Source of the DNA: Siderastrea siderea
Taxonomy: Eukaryota > Cnidaria > Anthozoa > Scleractinia > Rhizangiidae
Length of the DNA: 64,000 nucleotides
Assembly (NCBI GenBank): GCA_964030785.1
Contig: OZ034972.1
Coordinates: 21,041,183-21,105,182 of the forward strand
Direction: 5' to 3'
Position 1 is the stretch's first letter. Each line of letters opens with the position of its first letter. Positions 1 to 11,600 of this stretch are shown here, piece by piece. The notes beneath the pieces are model-generated. The model saw only the letters and a list, made by a program, of their open reading frames with translations, was not told the DNA's origin and ran no database searches. A program made the translations under genes and the position numbers.

Positions 1-1499
1 TAATCGTTGAAGTTGTTCATTTTCCCCGAAATTGTCCTTCAAGCATGCAAGCGGCAGGTGAAATTGAAGGTAAATAAGCATTTTTGATGGGATTTTTTTG
101 TGTTTGTTTGTTTATTACTTAGTCTTGCACGCATACATGTTTTAATCTTAATTGTTTTTTTCTTTGGCAAGGCAACTGAATTAAGACTTTCATTGTGAGT
201 TTTCGTTATTATGGAATAAGTTGCCAACCGCTCCGGTGAATAACGGTACCAGAATACTGCTTTAGAGGCGCTAAAATCAGCGAAATAATAACGAACTTTG
301 TTGGATAGAATGATTGATGATGAAGGACTCTTTTGCGGTGAAAATCGGCTATCTCGTGTGATCCTAAACATTCGTACGCATGTTTCCCCTTGACGAGAAA
401 AGAAGTCTACGTTTAAATTGCATGCAGGAAGTATGTCCAGATACCTTTTGAACTATTGCTTGTCGCGTTATCTGCCAGTCGTAAGTGTTGATTCATGCAT
501 ATCTCTTTGATGGAAAAAATGCATTGTTTTCGTTTAATTAACGCCTGTTTAATGGATTGATATCTTTCTATGAAAGGATGCGTTGTTACTGATTATAGCG
601 TGTGCCTGTTTTATCTGTGTTATTTAGGGAAACGTTATAGGAACAACCTCATGTTTTCCTTTTCAAGATGTTTTTATAATTTTACTTTGGCCTCATCATC
701 TTGAATAACATGTTCTGTTGTTATGTTCTGTTCTGTTACTATGTTATGTAATGTAATGTTATGTTATGTTATGTTATGTTATGTTATGTTATGTTATGAT
801 TTAAGGACGTAACTTGACTTTAGTCTTATATGGACTTAAGCATTACGTAATAGTAATAGTAATTTTTATTTCACTAATAAAAGCACATGTCAAGTGTTAC
901 ATGAATATAAAAAAAGAAAGTTATCTAAGCGTGCAAAGGGAAATAGTATATGAGATTCCTCTATCCTATGTCTCCTCAAACACTGTTTATTACGTTAACT
1001 GCCAGATATGAAAGCTGTTGCAACGAAGGATGTCAACTTAAACACCTTTCCTTGTTAAAACACTGCTATATAGTAAAGAAGGTCGTCCCGTAAATCTGAA
1101 ACATTGTCTCGATTTTTTTCATAAAGTTCTGATAGCTGGTTAAATTATATGTGGGCCAAGTGACTGACAAGGAGGAAAAAGGTAGCTCCGTCCCTACCAA
1201 GCTTCCCCCCGTAATACTTTCGCGTTCGTTTTCCACATTTCGCCGATATCCAACGTAACCTGAATTGTAGCCGTAACCTCCAGTCGCGGTCTCTCGGGAG
1301 TAAGTAGAGGAGAGGGCTGAAATCGAAAGATGTTTGGGTAGATTTTTGTCAAGATAAGTAAAGCTGTCAACCAAACAAACACAGTACAAACTGATCTATT
1401 TTGCTCGCACAAATATTAACTGATTAACCTAAAAAGATAAGCGACGACATGTAAATATCCCTATAGGGTAGACTGAAAATATTGTTTATTTTTCACTGC
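1..1499 (+). repeat. Left-most array unit and flank
   Basis: Bases 1-600 repeat the 8638-9250 unit in the same order (start TAATCGTTGAAGTTGTTCAT, GAAATTGAAGGTAA, GTGAGTTTTCGTTAT, AGAAGTCTAC, ATCTGCCAGTCG). A (ATGTT)n microsatellite occupies about 738-798. From 800 to 1499 I see no gene or known repeat. Confidence 0.5.
738..798 (+). repeat. (ATGTT)n microsatellite
   Basis: About eleven ATGTT/ATGTA pentamers, perfect at the right end. Confidence 0.85.
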
Positions 1500-3534
1500 T
1501 TAAGAGGCTGTCTCCCTAAGAGTGTTCCACTCGATCTCGGACTCAAAAATAGATTTCCTTCAAATTTCTACCACAAATACTACTATCAATCCCTACTACT
1601 AAAATGCACTTGAAATGATCCAAAAGTTTATTTTGCTCCCGTTTTGAGGATTTGATTGTCAGTATACCGTAAGTGCCTAAAATTTGGCTATTTGGGCGCC
1701 GTAGTACGGGGTTTTTCAATTATCGTTTAAAAAGACTTCGCGCCATCACAACCTTCAAATTTACACCCATTTGATAGTTTATTACTTCTTTTTTACCGCT
1801 CCTGTGTCATTTGGACATTTTCCCGATCGAAATCGTGTGAAACTGTAAGTGATAAATGAACTAATCTAATAAGTCACTCGAACTGGACGAAATAGTGCTT
1901 TTGAAACATGCCAAAATTCTCAATTGAGGCACTTAGGCCACACGTAAAAACCCGTTCTAGGCATAGACTAAGCACTATTTCCTAGAATTATACAATAAAA
2001 CTTGCGGCAGAATGCGATTCTGAGAAATCGTGTCGAAGTTTAGTAAGCCATTTTCGCCAATGTTGTCTTGCGTGACCTGAATTGCCATTCAAGTGTTGTT
2101 ATATATATCCGCCTAATTAAAGAGATGTCGATGGTGGTTCAAAAGATTATACAAAGTACTTTCCCTGTTTTTGCTATGAAACCGATTCTGGAGGTCCAAA
2201 ACCTCGAATAGATACTGCAGTTACTTTATTTACCACTCACCTTGTTCGATAAATAACTCTCCCCTCCGGCAAAGGATTCGGCGGTTTCATTATAGAGGTG
2301 ATGAAAAAGTCTTTTTCTCTTGGTCATGAGATAACAGGAGGAAGCTATAATCTCTATAGTGCTTTCAGCTACACTTTAAATTCACCAGTTCCAGTCGCCG
2401 TGAGTCTTAAGGGGAAACAAACGAGAAAGCAAAACGATTCCAACCTCAACCTGGGAGTTGCGTTACACTGTGATCAGTAACGCGATATACAAATGTTCGT
2501 CAACAACATTTTATTTTTAACTTAAAAATAACAATGACAGCGAGCAGCTAATACGGCAAGAGCTTTCAGAATATATATATAAAGTCACTGTCCAAGGAGA
2601 GGCTTGTCACAGAGGGTTGTCATTTCTCGCGGTCACGGTACGAAATTAATTTATATTTTAAATTTTGTCCTTTTCCACCCTCCCCCACCCTAAGAATGTA
2701 TTTTCTAAATGGTTTATTCTGATTGCACGAACAAAAGTTACAAGAGTTCAAGTTATAGTACAACAAAAGGTCTTAAGACACATCTTTAGACGCGCAAACT
2801 GTACTTATTTTAGGAAGGGTGGTGTACTGACTGAAGCTGGAGCAGGGAGGAGCCATTAGGTCCCGGAAACCATCTCTGCTGGTCTACCCTGCGACACTCT
2901 AAGCCCCGTACGTAGTAGAAAGGAAATAACTTTGCTTGACTAACTGAAACCAGCTCTAAATAAAGGAACTCTGTAGAAGACAGAGGCCATAACGGCTGAA
3001 TTCCTCATCTAGCGGTTTTCCCCTTTCAAAGTCAATAAGGGAGTGGCCATGAAAGGGGAGAGGGGGGGGGGGGGGGGGGAGCGGAGTAAAGTTACGTCCT
3101 GGTAGCCGCAGATGCGACACAATATCCAAATGACGTTAATAAGTTATCCACGTGCGTCAATGATCAAGGTCAGTATTTACCAAACCTTTTTCTTTATATT
3201 TCTTCGAGATTTTCTTGTGAAATATCGATGCTTACCTGACACGCGAAAGAGGCTCTTTGCTTGTGCGCGAGCCTCCCTTATCCTTACTTGTAATTTTCAA
3301 GCTTAGTCCATTTGTGCCCGTCCGTTTCGCCCAACCAGCAAGAAATAGCAGGCTGTTTTCGCTTGTGTTGTTTCTATAATATGGGATATGTTTTGGTTCT
3401 GTGCTTTTTGCCTCAGCTTCCCGCATTCCCCCAGGCTATTTTTTTTCTGTCGGCGTTAACCCTCATACGTACAAGCAATCTCATTCCCCCACTGTGATAC
3501 AAGGAATGGGGTTGATGGACTCTTGGATTTCGTT

Positions 3535-3611
3535 TTTTTACAATATCGCCTTTTACAATATCGCCTTTTACAATATCGCCTTTTACAATAATTTTTTACA
3601 ATATCGCCTTT
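3535..3611 (+). repeat. 15 bp minisatellite
   Basis: About five copies of TTTTACAATATCGCC; the fourth lacks TCGCC. It lies inside the 4.5 kb TTAA element. Confidence 0.85.
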
Positions 3612-3928
3612 GAAGATAGCCTTAATGTGCTCTACGAGATGAGATAGAAAGTAGATATTATCATATAAAAAACGGTCGAAATTGAGAATTTTTCATGCTA
3701 GACGCGTAAAGTAGGAGATATGCTGTTTGTCGATACGGCTTACACTTTCTCACCGAAAAAAGTTGAAAAACATGCACTTTATATCAAACTTTGCCATAAT
3801 GTGGCTAACGAATACATGCGTAAAGCTTCTGAAAACGGCAGGTGCTGACAAAGAATCTTTTTGAAGAAATTGATTGCTTGCAGGCCTCCTCCCCCTTCTA
3901 CGTCCCAGGATCATAATTAAGCATCATT

Positions 3929-4260
3929 TTATTTACAACACCGACACTCGTGAATAACGTCTTTCACCAAACGAATCAGGTCCGCATTTCGATCTTTTGC
4001 TCGAAAAAGAACCTCAAAATGGTGAAGTATTGTTTTTAGCATGGCGACACTGAATATGCCTATTTTTTCTGTTCTTATAATAGTCACAAAAATCATAGGC
4101 GTCAAAACTATGGGATTTGAGAGCCCGATTTCTTCATTTATATCGTCCACCAAAGCGCAGCAGTCTCATACCAGAATTGACGGCCTCAATATCTTGATTT
4201 TCATCGTCTTCTGGCCGCGCTGTCGCATCCGTTGATGCAGTGCTAGCATCCTGGCCGCGG
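3929..4260 (-). pseudogene. Degraded coding fragment in the TTAA element
   Basis: The minus frame reads VDDINEEIGLSNPIVLTP, MIFVTIIRTEKIGIF, VAMLKTILHHFEV, KDRNADLIRLVKDVI and stops after HECRCCK. Just upstream, in another frame, is an acidic STASTDATARPEDDENQDIE stretch, so a frameshift separates the two parts. The L..L..F......KDR.ADLI..V pattern is reminiscent of a SAP-type helix-turn-helix, but I cannot name the family. It may be cargo of the transposon or remains of its protein. Confidence 0.3.
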
Positions 4261-6037
4261 GACTTTTGTCGTGAAGCTAAGCGTGAAAAGAAGCTGGTAA
4301 TCTGGGTCTTCGTGAGCCATTCTTCTCTTTCAAACAGCCTTTCGTTTCTTTCATTTCGTGCATTACGTATGCTATTTGCTTAAACTTGATCTGGGTCAGC
4401 CTTTCTCCCATGTCCAACTTTGCCGTGGTCTTGTGCTCAGGATTCAAAATTAATTTACAGTTTAAATTTTGTCCTTTTTCACCCTCCCTCATCCTTCAGA
4501 ATGTATGTTCTAAAGTGTTCATGTTGATCGTACGAACGAACATTACAGCACTTCAAGTTGTAGTACGACAAAAGGTCTAAAGTCACATTTTAGACGTTTT
4601 GCGTCTGTGCTTTTTGCATCAGCTTACTACATTCCTCGAGGCGGACGCGTGCGGACCACTCAATATGGACTTCGAGTTAGAATATACTTTTTACATACTC
4701 AGTCGGTTCCACAATATAAAATTCTCGCTAGCTTAAATGATTCGTACTAATACTGCCGGACGAATTGACTCGAAAAGCATAACACTTGCACCCTGAGAAC
4801 CACAAAGTTTATACTGCTTGAGACCACTGATCTGCGAAATCATTCGATTTTCCAGAAAAGTTTTGACCAAGAGCAGAGCTTTTTTCCATTCTCATATCGA
4901 TTCCAAACTGGCGGAATGACGTTGCTAAGTTCACAGATTGAAAACGTTGAGTGAAATCGATTGTAACAGAGTTATATTTACGCTAGTCCGCTATACACTC
5001 AGTCCCATGTTCCAAATTTGTATTCCATAATCGGAAGTCCGTTGTCCGCAGTCCGGAAATGCGATTTTTACTGGCCTGTTTATATTTTGTAACACAAGTC
5101 GTGAAACATTTAATTCGTCGGTTGTTCTCCAGAAATATAGCGACTGGATCTCGGTACCTTCCTTATAAATCTCTACTGTGTCGTCTTCGTATCTTGTGAT
5201 GAACAAAAAGACTGTACGTTGCACATTTTATGAACCGCCAAAGCGTTCGACGGAAAGAGTTTTAAATAACAAGGTAGGCGTCAAATTAGGTGATTTCTCA
5301 GGTCAAGGAGCGTAAGAATAGATGTTGATATAGCAAGATGAGAAAGAACAGGCCATTGTATGGAGAAATGTAATCAGATTTCCCTTCATTTGGGTAGAAT
5401 TATTGATAAATTAAGCGACCTTAATAAGATAGCAAGTCTTCCGACTGGAATGGGAGTCTATGTCACGCAAGACACCATTGGCGAAAATGGCTTACTAAAC
5501 TTCGACACAATTTCTCAGAATCGCATTCTGCCGCAAGTTTTATTGCATAATTTTAGGAAATAGTGCTTAGTCTATGCCTAGAACGGGTTTTTATGTCTGG
5601 CCTAAGTGCCTCAATTGAGAATTTTGGCATGTTTCAAACGCACTATCTCATCCAGTTCGAGTGACTTATTAAATTAGTTCATTTATCATTTTCAGTTTCA
5701 TACGATTTCGATCGGGAAAATGTCCAAATGACACAGGAGCGGTAAAAAGAAGTAATAAACTATCAAATGGGTGTAAATTTGAAGGTTGTGATGGTGCGAA
5801 GTCTTTTTAAACGATAATTGAAAAACCCCGTACTACGGCGCCCAAAATAGCCAAATTTTAGTCACTTACGGTATACTGACAATCAAATCCTCAAACCGGA
5901 GCAAAATAAACTTTTGGATCATTTCAATTGCATTTTAGTAGTAGGGATAGATAGTAGTATTTGTGGTAGAAATTTGAAGGAAATCTATTTTTGAGTCCGA
6001 GATCGAGTGGAACACTCTTAGGGAGACAGCCTCTTAA

Positions 6038-8637
6038 ACTTTTAAAGTGCCAAGATTCCTTCATCGAGATTCACCATCACACTCATCCCAGAAACGAAGG
6101 TTTTTCCTGTGTTCAACAGAGTGACCAAACCCGCTCAACAACATAAATCGATATTGTATCGAGATGTTAACTTTTTCATGTAGCCACCCCAAATTTGTAT
6201 TCAACAGTGTTGATGATGTTGATGTTGGTTTGCCCCGAGGCCTTTCTTTTTAGGGTAAAGTTCAACTTTCAAGATGTAAACAAGATGGCGAGCCTATGGA
6301 CAATGCGTGCCAAAAACAGTGCGATTGTTATTAAATTGCTTTGTGTTCTTTGCTTTGCAGTTTTTGCGTTATCGACTGCGGCTTCTTTTGTCTTCTCTCA
6401 ATGAAAATTAATGAATAGTTCTTTTTCCCTGATTTAGAGTAGAATTTTTAAAGTTTAGTTTAAGTTGCGAGTAGCACCTTTCTCATGTTGATGTTTGTTT
6501 GCCCCGGGGCCTTTCTTTACAGGGTAAAGTTCAACTTTCAAGATGTAAACAAGATTGCTAGCCTATGAACAATAAGTGCCAAAAACAAGCGTGTTATTAA
6601 ATTGCTTTGTGTTCTTTCCTTTGCAGTTTTTGCGTTAGCGACTGCGGTTTCTTTTGTCTCCTTTCAATGAAAATTCATAAACAGTTCTTTTTCCCTTGAT
6701 TTTAGAGTGGAATTTTTATAGTTTAGTTTAAGTTGCGATTAGCACTTTTCTCATGAACATCGACCCGACCTACAAAACTTCTCTGTCTGATAGTTGTTCC
6801 AAGCTAGAGAGCCTATGAACGAAACATGCGTGACATAAACAGTGCGATCGTTATTAAATTGCTTTGTGTTCTTTGCTTTGCAGTTTTTGCGTTATCGACT
6901 GCGGTTTCTTTTGTCTCCTCTCAATGAAAATTAATGAATAGTTCTTTTTCCCTTGATTTAAGAGTGGAATTTTTAAAGTTTAGTTTAAGTTGCGATTAGC
7001 ACCTTTCTCATGAACATCGACCCGACCTACAAAACTTCTCTGTCTGATAGTTGTTCCAAGCTAGAGAGATCCATTCTTCAGGTACAATGTTATATTATTT
7101 TTTCATTCATTTCGTAATTTCTTTGCAGCTTTTCTGTAGACTTTTCATGCTTTTTGTGAAATGCTTGAGGTTCGTTTTTGGCGAAACAATTAGTACAACT
7201 TAAGCAGCCATTTGTTGCCAAAATACTTCAGTAATACCGCGTAAAGTAGATAAATCTCAGCGTAGTGAGTGGGCCAAAATTTCAGCCCCGGCTGAAATTC
7301 GCTATGTAATCGGCGATCATCACAGTGAAGATAACAACTTAAAAACAAATTTTTAGTTCGGGAATTTGAAATGGCTAGATTTAATTAATTTCCTTTTTGG
7401 CGTTAATTAAAGTTTCCTTTCTTAATCTTGTGGTTGCGATAGCAGTGACGAGATATTGTAGTGGAGTTGAGTGCATTCACAGCTGTGGTTATTTTGGTGA
7501 GTCCTCGAGTAGATTCGCTGATGCTCGTGAGATCTTCGGTATTTCCAATAGAGGAACGTCGCTGTAGCATCGGGCTACGTCGGAAACACATTCGTTATGT
7601 TTAGGCGTTGATGTATCAGATAACTAGGGTCTCTGGGGTTCCTAATGTTTACAGTGATAACTTGTGGCGTTTATCTTTGATTTTACGCTCAATAATATTC
7701 AATATGACGCAGTACAATTTGTAAGAGAAATAGCGTTAAATCACAGCAAATCTTGTATGGCGCAATGTTTGATTTGGCTGACGTGGCTGAAAATGGAATT
7801 TGTCTAGGAACATTCAATTCACCTTTTCCGTCTTCTGTCCATTGGCGATTGTTGTTCAAGAGAATGAAGAGATACATAGAAAAAGGATTGTTTTAACAAG
7901 AGAAAACAGGACACCCGGATGGAATAATTTGTTGTTTTAAGAAGAGACGAAAGAGACATTTCAGACATTTTAATTTAATGTAGTACGAAGTTACTTTTTG
8001 AGTGTGCTAATCAAAGGTTAACGGTTTCGGGAACCTCAGTAAAATCTGGCTGATATGCTAGCACGTCAAACTCGAAATTCGCTGACTTACCCATGTATTA
8101 TGTCAATTCAAACATTTCCTTTTAGTAAGAAAAAAAGTTTAACTTTATATTACAGGAAGTTTTCGCGATATCTTAAGTTCACAACAACTCATGTTTCTCA
8201 CGTTATATGTTAACGTTTTTGAAAGCAATTAGTTCTAATAAGACGGTTAATTAACGTAATTGGATGGCTAATTAACACAGTAAGGCCGGTATCAGGCTGA
8301 TTTAACATAATTTAACAACTGTCTACCGTACTCAGGTGCTGCTAAAAATTTTCCCTGGCTGTGGCCTCGTTAGCTATCTGTTGAGATGGGGACGTGTTTT
8401 CTCATTTTTACTTTCATTACCCGTTTCTCTTCTTTTCGACTTCAAAGTTGGCTTTTCGAATTTAAGTAACGATGAATAGTTCGGCAGCACCTCAGAAGGA
8501 AAACAAGTTTATTAATTAAGGGAATTATAAAATAGAACCGGATAATGAACTTTTAAGCCGTTCAATTAACCTAATTATAACCAGCCAATAAACAACCTGT
8601 AGCTAAGACGAGAAGGTATCACAATTTATAATAACTT
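6038..8637. other. Repeat-rich stretch, no gene
   Basis: Apart from the triplicated unit (6206-7075) this holds partial 0.9 kb-array blocks (about 8100-8637: TTAATTAACGTAATTGGATG, CCGGATAATGAACTTTTAAG). Short ORFs at 7403-7591 and 7689-7877 (minus) have no recognisable domain. Confidence 0.4.
6206..7075 (+). repeat. Three and a half tandem copies of a ~260 bp unit
   Basis: Copies begin at about 6206, 6482 and 6748, with a partial fourth from about 7019. The shared core TTAAATTGCTTTGTGTTCTT occurs at 6331, 6597 and 6854 (spacing 266 and 257). Each unit contains TTTGCAGTTTTTGCGTTA and TTTAAGTTGCG. Copies 1-2 share one 5-prime half (GGGTAAAGTTCAACTTTCAA) and copies 3-4 another (ACCCGACCTACAAAACTTC), so the halves were shuffled. 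A 39-codon ORF is open only in copy 1 (6284). Confidence 0.8.
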
Positions 8638-11600
8638 TAATCGTTGAATTCGAAGTTGTTCATTTTTGGGGGGGATTTTCCTCCAAGCACAAAGGCAGCA
8701 GGTGACTTGAAGGTAATCGAGCATTTTTGATACCATTTTTTTGTTTTTGTTTGTTTAAGTTCAACCTTGAATGTATTTTATGAGTAGCCAACTTGTAGTA
8801 CATTAAAAATTCTATTGTGAGTTTTCGCTATCATGGAATCAGATGCCAACCCTTGTGGTGAAAAACCGGGCCAGAATATTGCTTTAGATGCTTTATTGGT
8901 TAAAATGCTGAAGTAATTGAAACTTCGTTGGATTGAATGATTTTTTTATTTATTTAACCACAAGGAAGGATATGATATAATTAAGGACCTATTTTCAACA
9001 CGAAACTCGACTTTCTCATGTAGATCTAACATTTAGACCTACTTGCGTTCCCTCTTTACAACAACAACAAAAAAAGAAGTCTACCTTCAAATTGCAGGAA
9101 ATTTTCTTGGCACCTTTTCAACCAGTGTTTCTTACCAACGTTATCTGCCAGTCGGGAGTGCTGAATCTTGTAATTTCTCTTTGATGAAAAATGCATGGTT
9201 TCCGTTATATTATCGGCGCTTGTTGAACGGTTTGAAATTTCACATGCTAACATTGTTTTTTAACTGGTGTAATTGGATAGTTAATTAACACCATAAAGCA
9301 GAATCAAATAAAACACAATTTAATATATAGAAACAGCGTCCTGGCGAGTTTCTCCCCTTGTTGTTATTTTTCGGTTTCTTTGCTCTGTTTTTCATGCTTC
9401 CAGCTATCACTCTGGATTGACGATGACAATTTTTCCTGATTCAATTCTGATGCTGTCGCGTCCTGATTCTCATTTCTGTGACAACAAAGCGGCAGGGACT
9501 GTCTTCGGTGTAATTAAGGAAACAGATTCTTGAAGGAATATATAAAATTGAGCCGGTAGTTAAATATCCATTCACTTAATGTGATTATAGGCAATTAATT
9601 AATTACCAAGCTCTGCTACACTCTTATAGTTGTTCTCATACTTGTGTATTTTTTCCCGGGATTTAGGGGATTTTCCTCCTAGCGCGCACGCAGCAACTGA
9701 AATTGAAATCAATTCAGCATGTTGCAACGTTTTTGAAAAAGGTTCAGTTGTAATAAGACGGATAACTGGGGTAATTTGTTGGCTGGTGAACATAATAAGA
9801 CCATCAATACAGAATTAGACACAGCCGCATAATAACTTTGTACGGTACCCGGGTACTGGCAATGTTTTCTTTTGTTGCTGTTTTTCGACTTTCTTGCTCT
9901 GTTTGTCATGCTTTCACTAATCAGTTGAGAAGAAAACAAGTTTTGTCCACGTTTGCCTTCAAATGACTTGATTCTCATTTCTGTGTCTACGAAGGTGTGC
10001 ATTTCGAAATGAATGGTAACGTGTTGCTCTCCAAAACACCTCGAATAAGCGGATGCGAAGGAGACTAACCTTAAATAAAAAAAGGTTTCTTAATCAGAAA
10101 GGAAACAGGTTTCTTAATTAAGGTAATGAAACTGTATTATCAAAACTAAGCCGGATAATTAACTTTTAAGATTTTCAATTAATGTAAATATAACCAACCA
10201 ATTGATAACTTGTACATAGCACGGTATGTAACATGACTAATCGTTGAATTTTCGTTTTTTTTTTCAGGGATTTGCTTCGAACACGCACGTAATAGGGAAA
10301 TTGACGGTAATTAAGTAATTAATGTTCTGTTTTTTCTTGTTTCCATACAAGTTTTGTTTTAAACTCGTTTTTTTTTGTGGCCAAGCCAGACAATGCTGTG
10401 TTTAGCCTTTAATGGCGATGTTTGTCTGTAAGTGTCAACCATCCCGTAAATAATGGCCAGAATTCTTTTTTAGAATCTTTATGGACTAAAATGATAAGAT
10501 GGACCTAAATAGAATCATTTTAATTTTTCGTTTTATTCAATTGCAAGGATGTGATATCATTCAACGAGAAACTTGATTAACTCATGTATTAGGTGGAGAA
10601 AATTTTGTGTTTCCCCTCAGTTTTATATCGCAGGAAGTTTTGAAACTGCTTCAGTGTTACATTATATGTTTGTGTTTATTGCAATCGTTTTGAAAAGAAC
10701 TTCAGTTGCAGGTATATTTTATTGCGTGTATTTTGGTTTTGGTCTTAAATGAAATACTTGACTTCAATTAACTTGACTTGAAGATAGTTAATTAATCGAG
10801 TGCCAAAATGGCGGGCATGAAATTACGCGTTTCTCGCTCTATATGCCATGTCATCATTAATCAGTTATTCGTGGGTTGAAAACAAGTTCTGACCCGATTA
10901 TCTTTTCTGTGACTACAAAGTCGTGCATTTCGAAATCAAATAAACTATGAATGGTTCCGTGTTGGTTACCAACGCAATTAAGAAGGAAAACGCCATTATT
11001 TCAATCAGCGCTATTATAATCAAGGTAATTAAAGGAAAAGCCGGATAATTAACCTTCAAGCCTTTCAATTAATATAATTATAATTAGCCAATCGATAACT
11101 TGTTCATAAGACAGTATGTATTATAATTTATATTCTGATTAATCGTTGAAGTTGTTCATTTTTTCTTGGAGTTTGCTCCGAGCACGCACGCAGCAGCTGA
11201 AATTGAAGGTATTTACGCACTATTGGTGAATTTTTTTGTTTTAACCTCGTAAGTTTTCGGGGTAAAACCAGCTTATAATGTATTCAGACGTTTATTTTGA
11301 TATTTCTTTATGGAAAGTGTCTACCAGCCCGTGAAAAACGGTCAGAATGCTTCTTGAGAAACTTTATTGACTAAAATGATAAAAATTTTCACCAAACTAT
11401 TTCATTGGAGGGAATAATTTTTCCTTCAATATAACTGCAAGGAGGTTGTATCATTTTAGAAACTATTTTCAACTAGAGACTCGACTAACTGATGCACTTT
11501 GTGGAACTAAACATTTCATCATCATCATCATTCCTGTACGTTCCCTCGGGAACATACGACTGATCTCGGTCCGGGTCGATCTGTTTTGCCCTCTCCTAGG

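Larger units (their letters stand above)
1500..6037. mobile_element. TTAA-flanked foldback transposon with ~570 bp terminal inverted repeats
   Basis: TTAA occurs at 1500-1503 and 6034-6037. Immediately inside, the left end reads GAGGCTGTCTCCCTAAGAGT and the right end is its reverse complement. The arms run about 1504-2075 and 5463-6033 with scattered substitutions. TTAA target duplication is the hallmark of the piggyBac superfamily, so this is best read as a non-autonomous relative of about 4.5 kb. No transposase is visible. The interior contains direct repeats (about 2635-2815 and 4440-4610), a G run (3061-3079), a 15 bp minisatellite and a degraded coding fragment. Confidence 0.75.

Noticed and set aside
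3535..3611. CRISPR-like array
   Set aside because: Short 15 bp direct repeats with no unique spacers, in a eukaryotic transposon.
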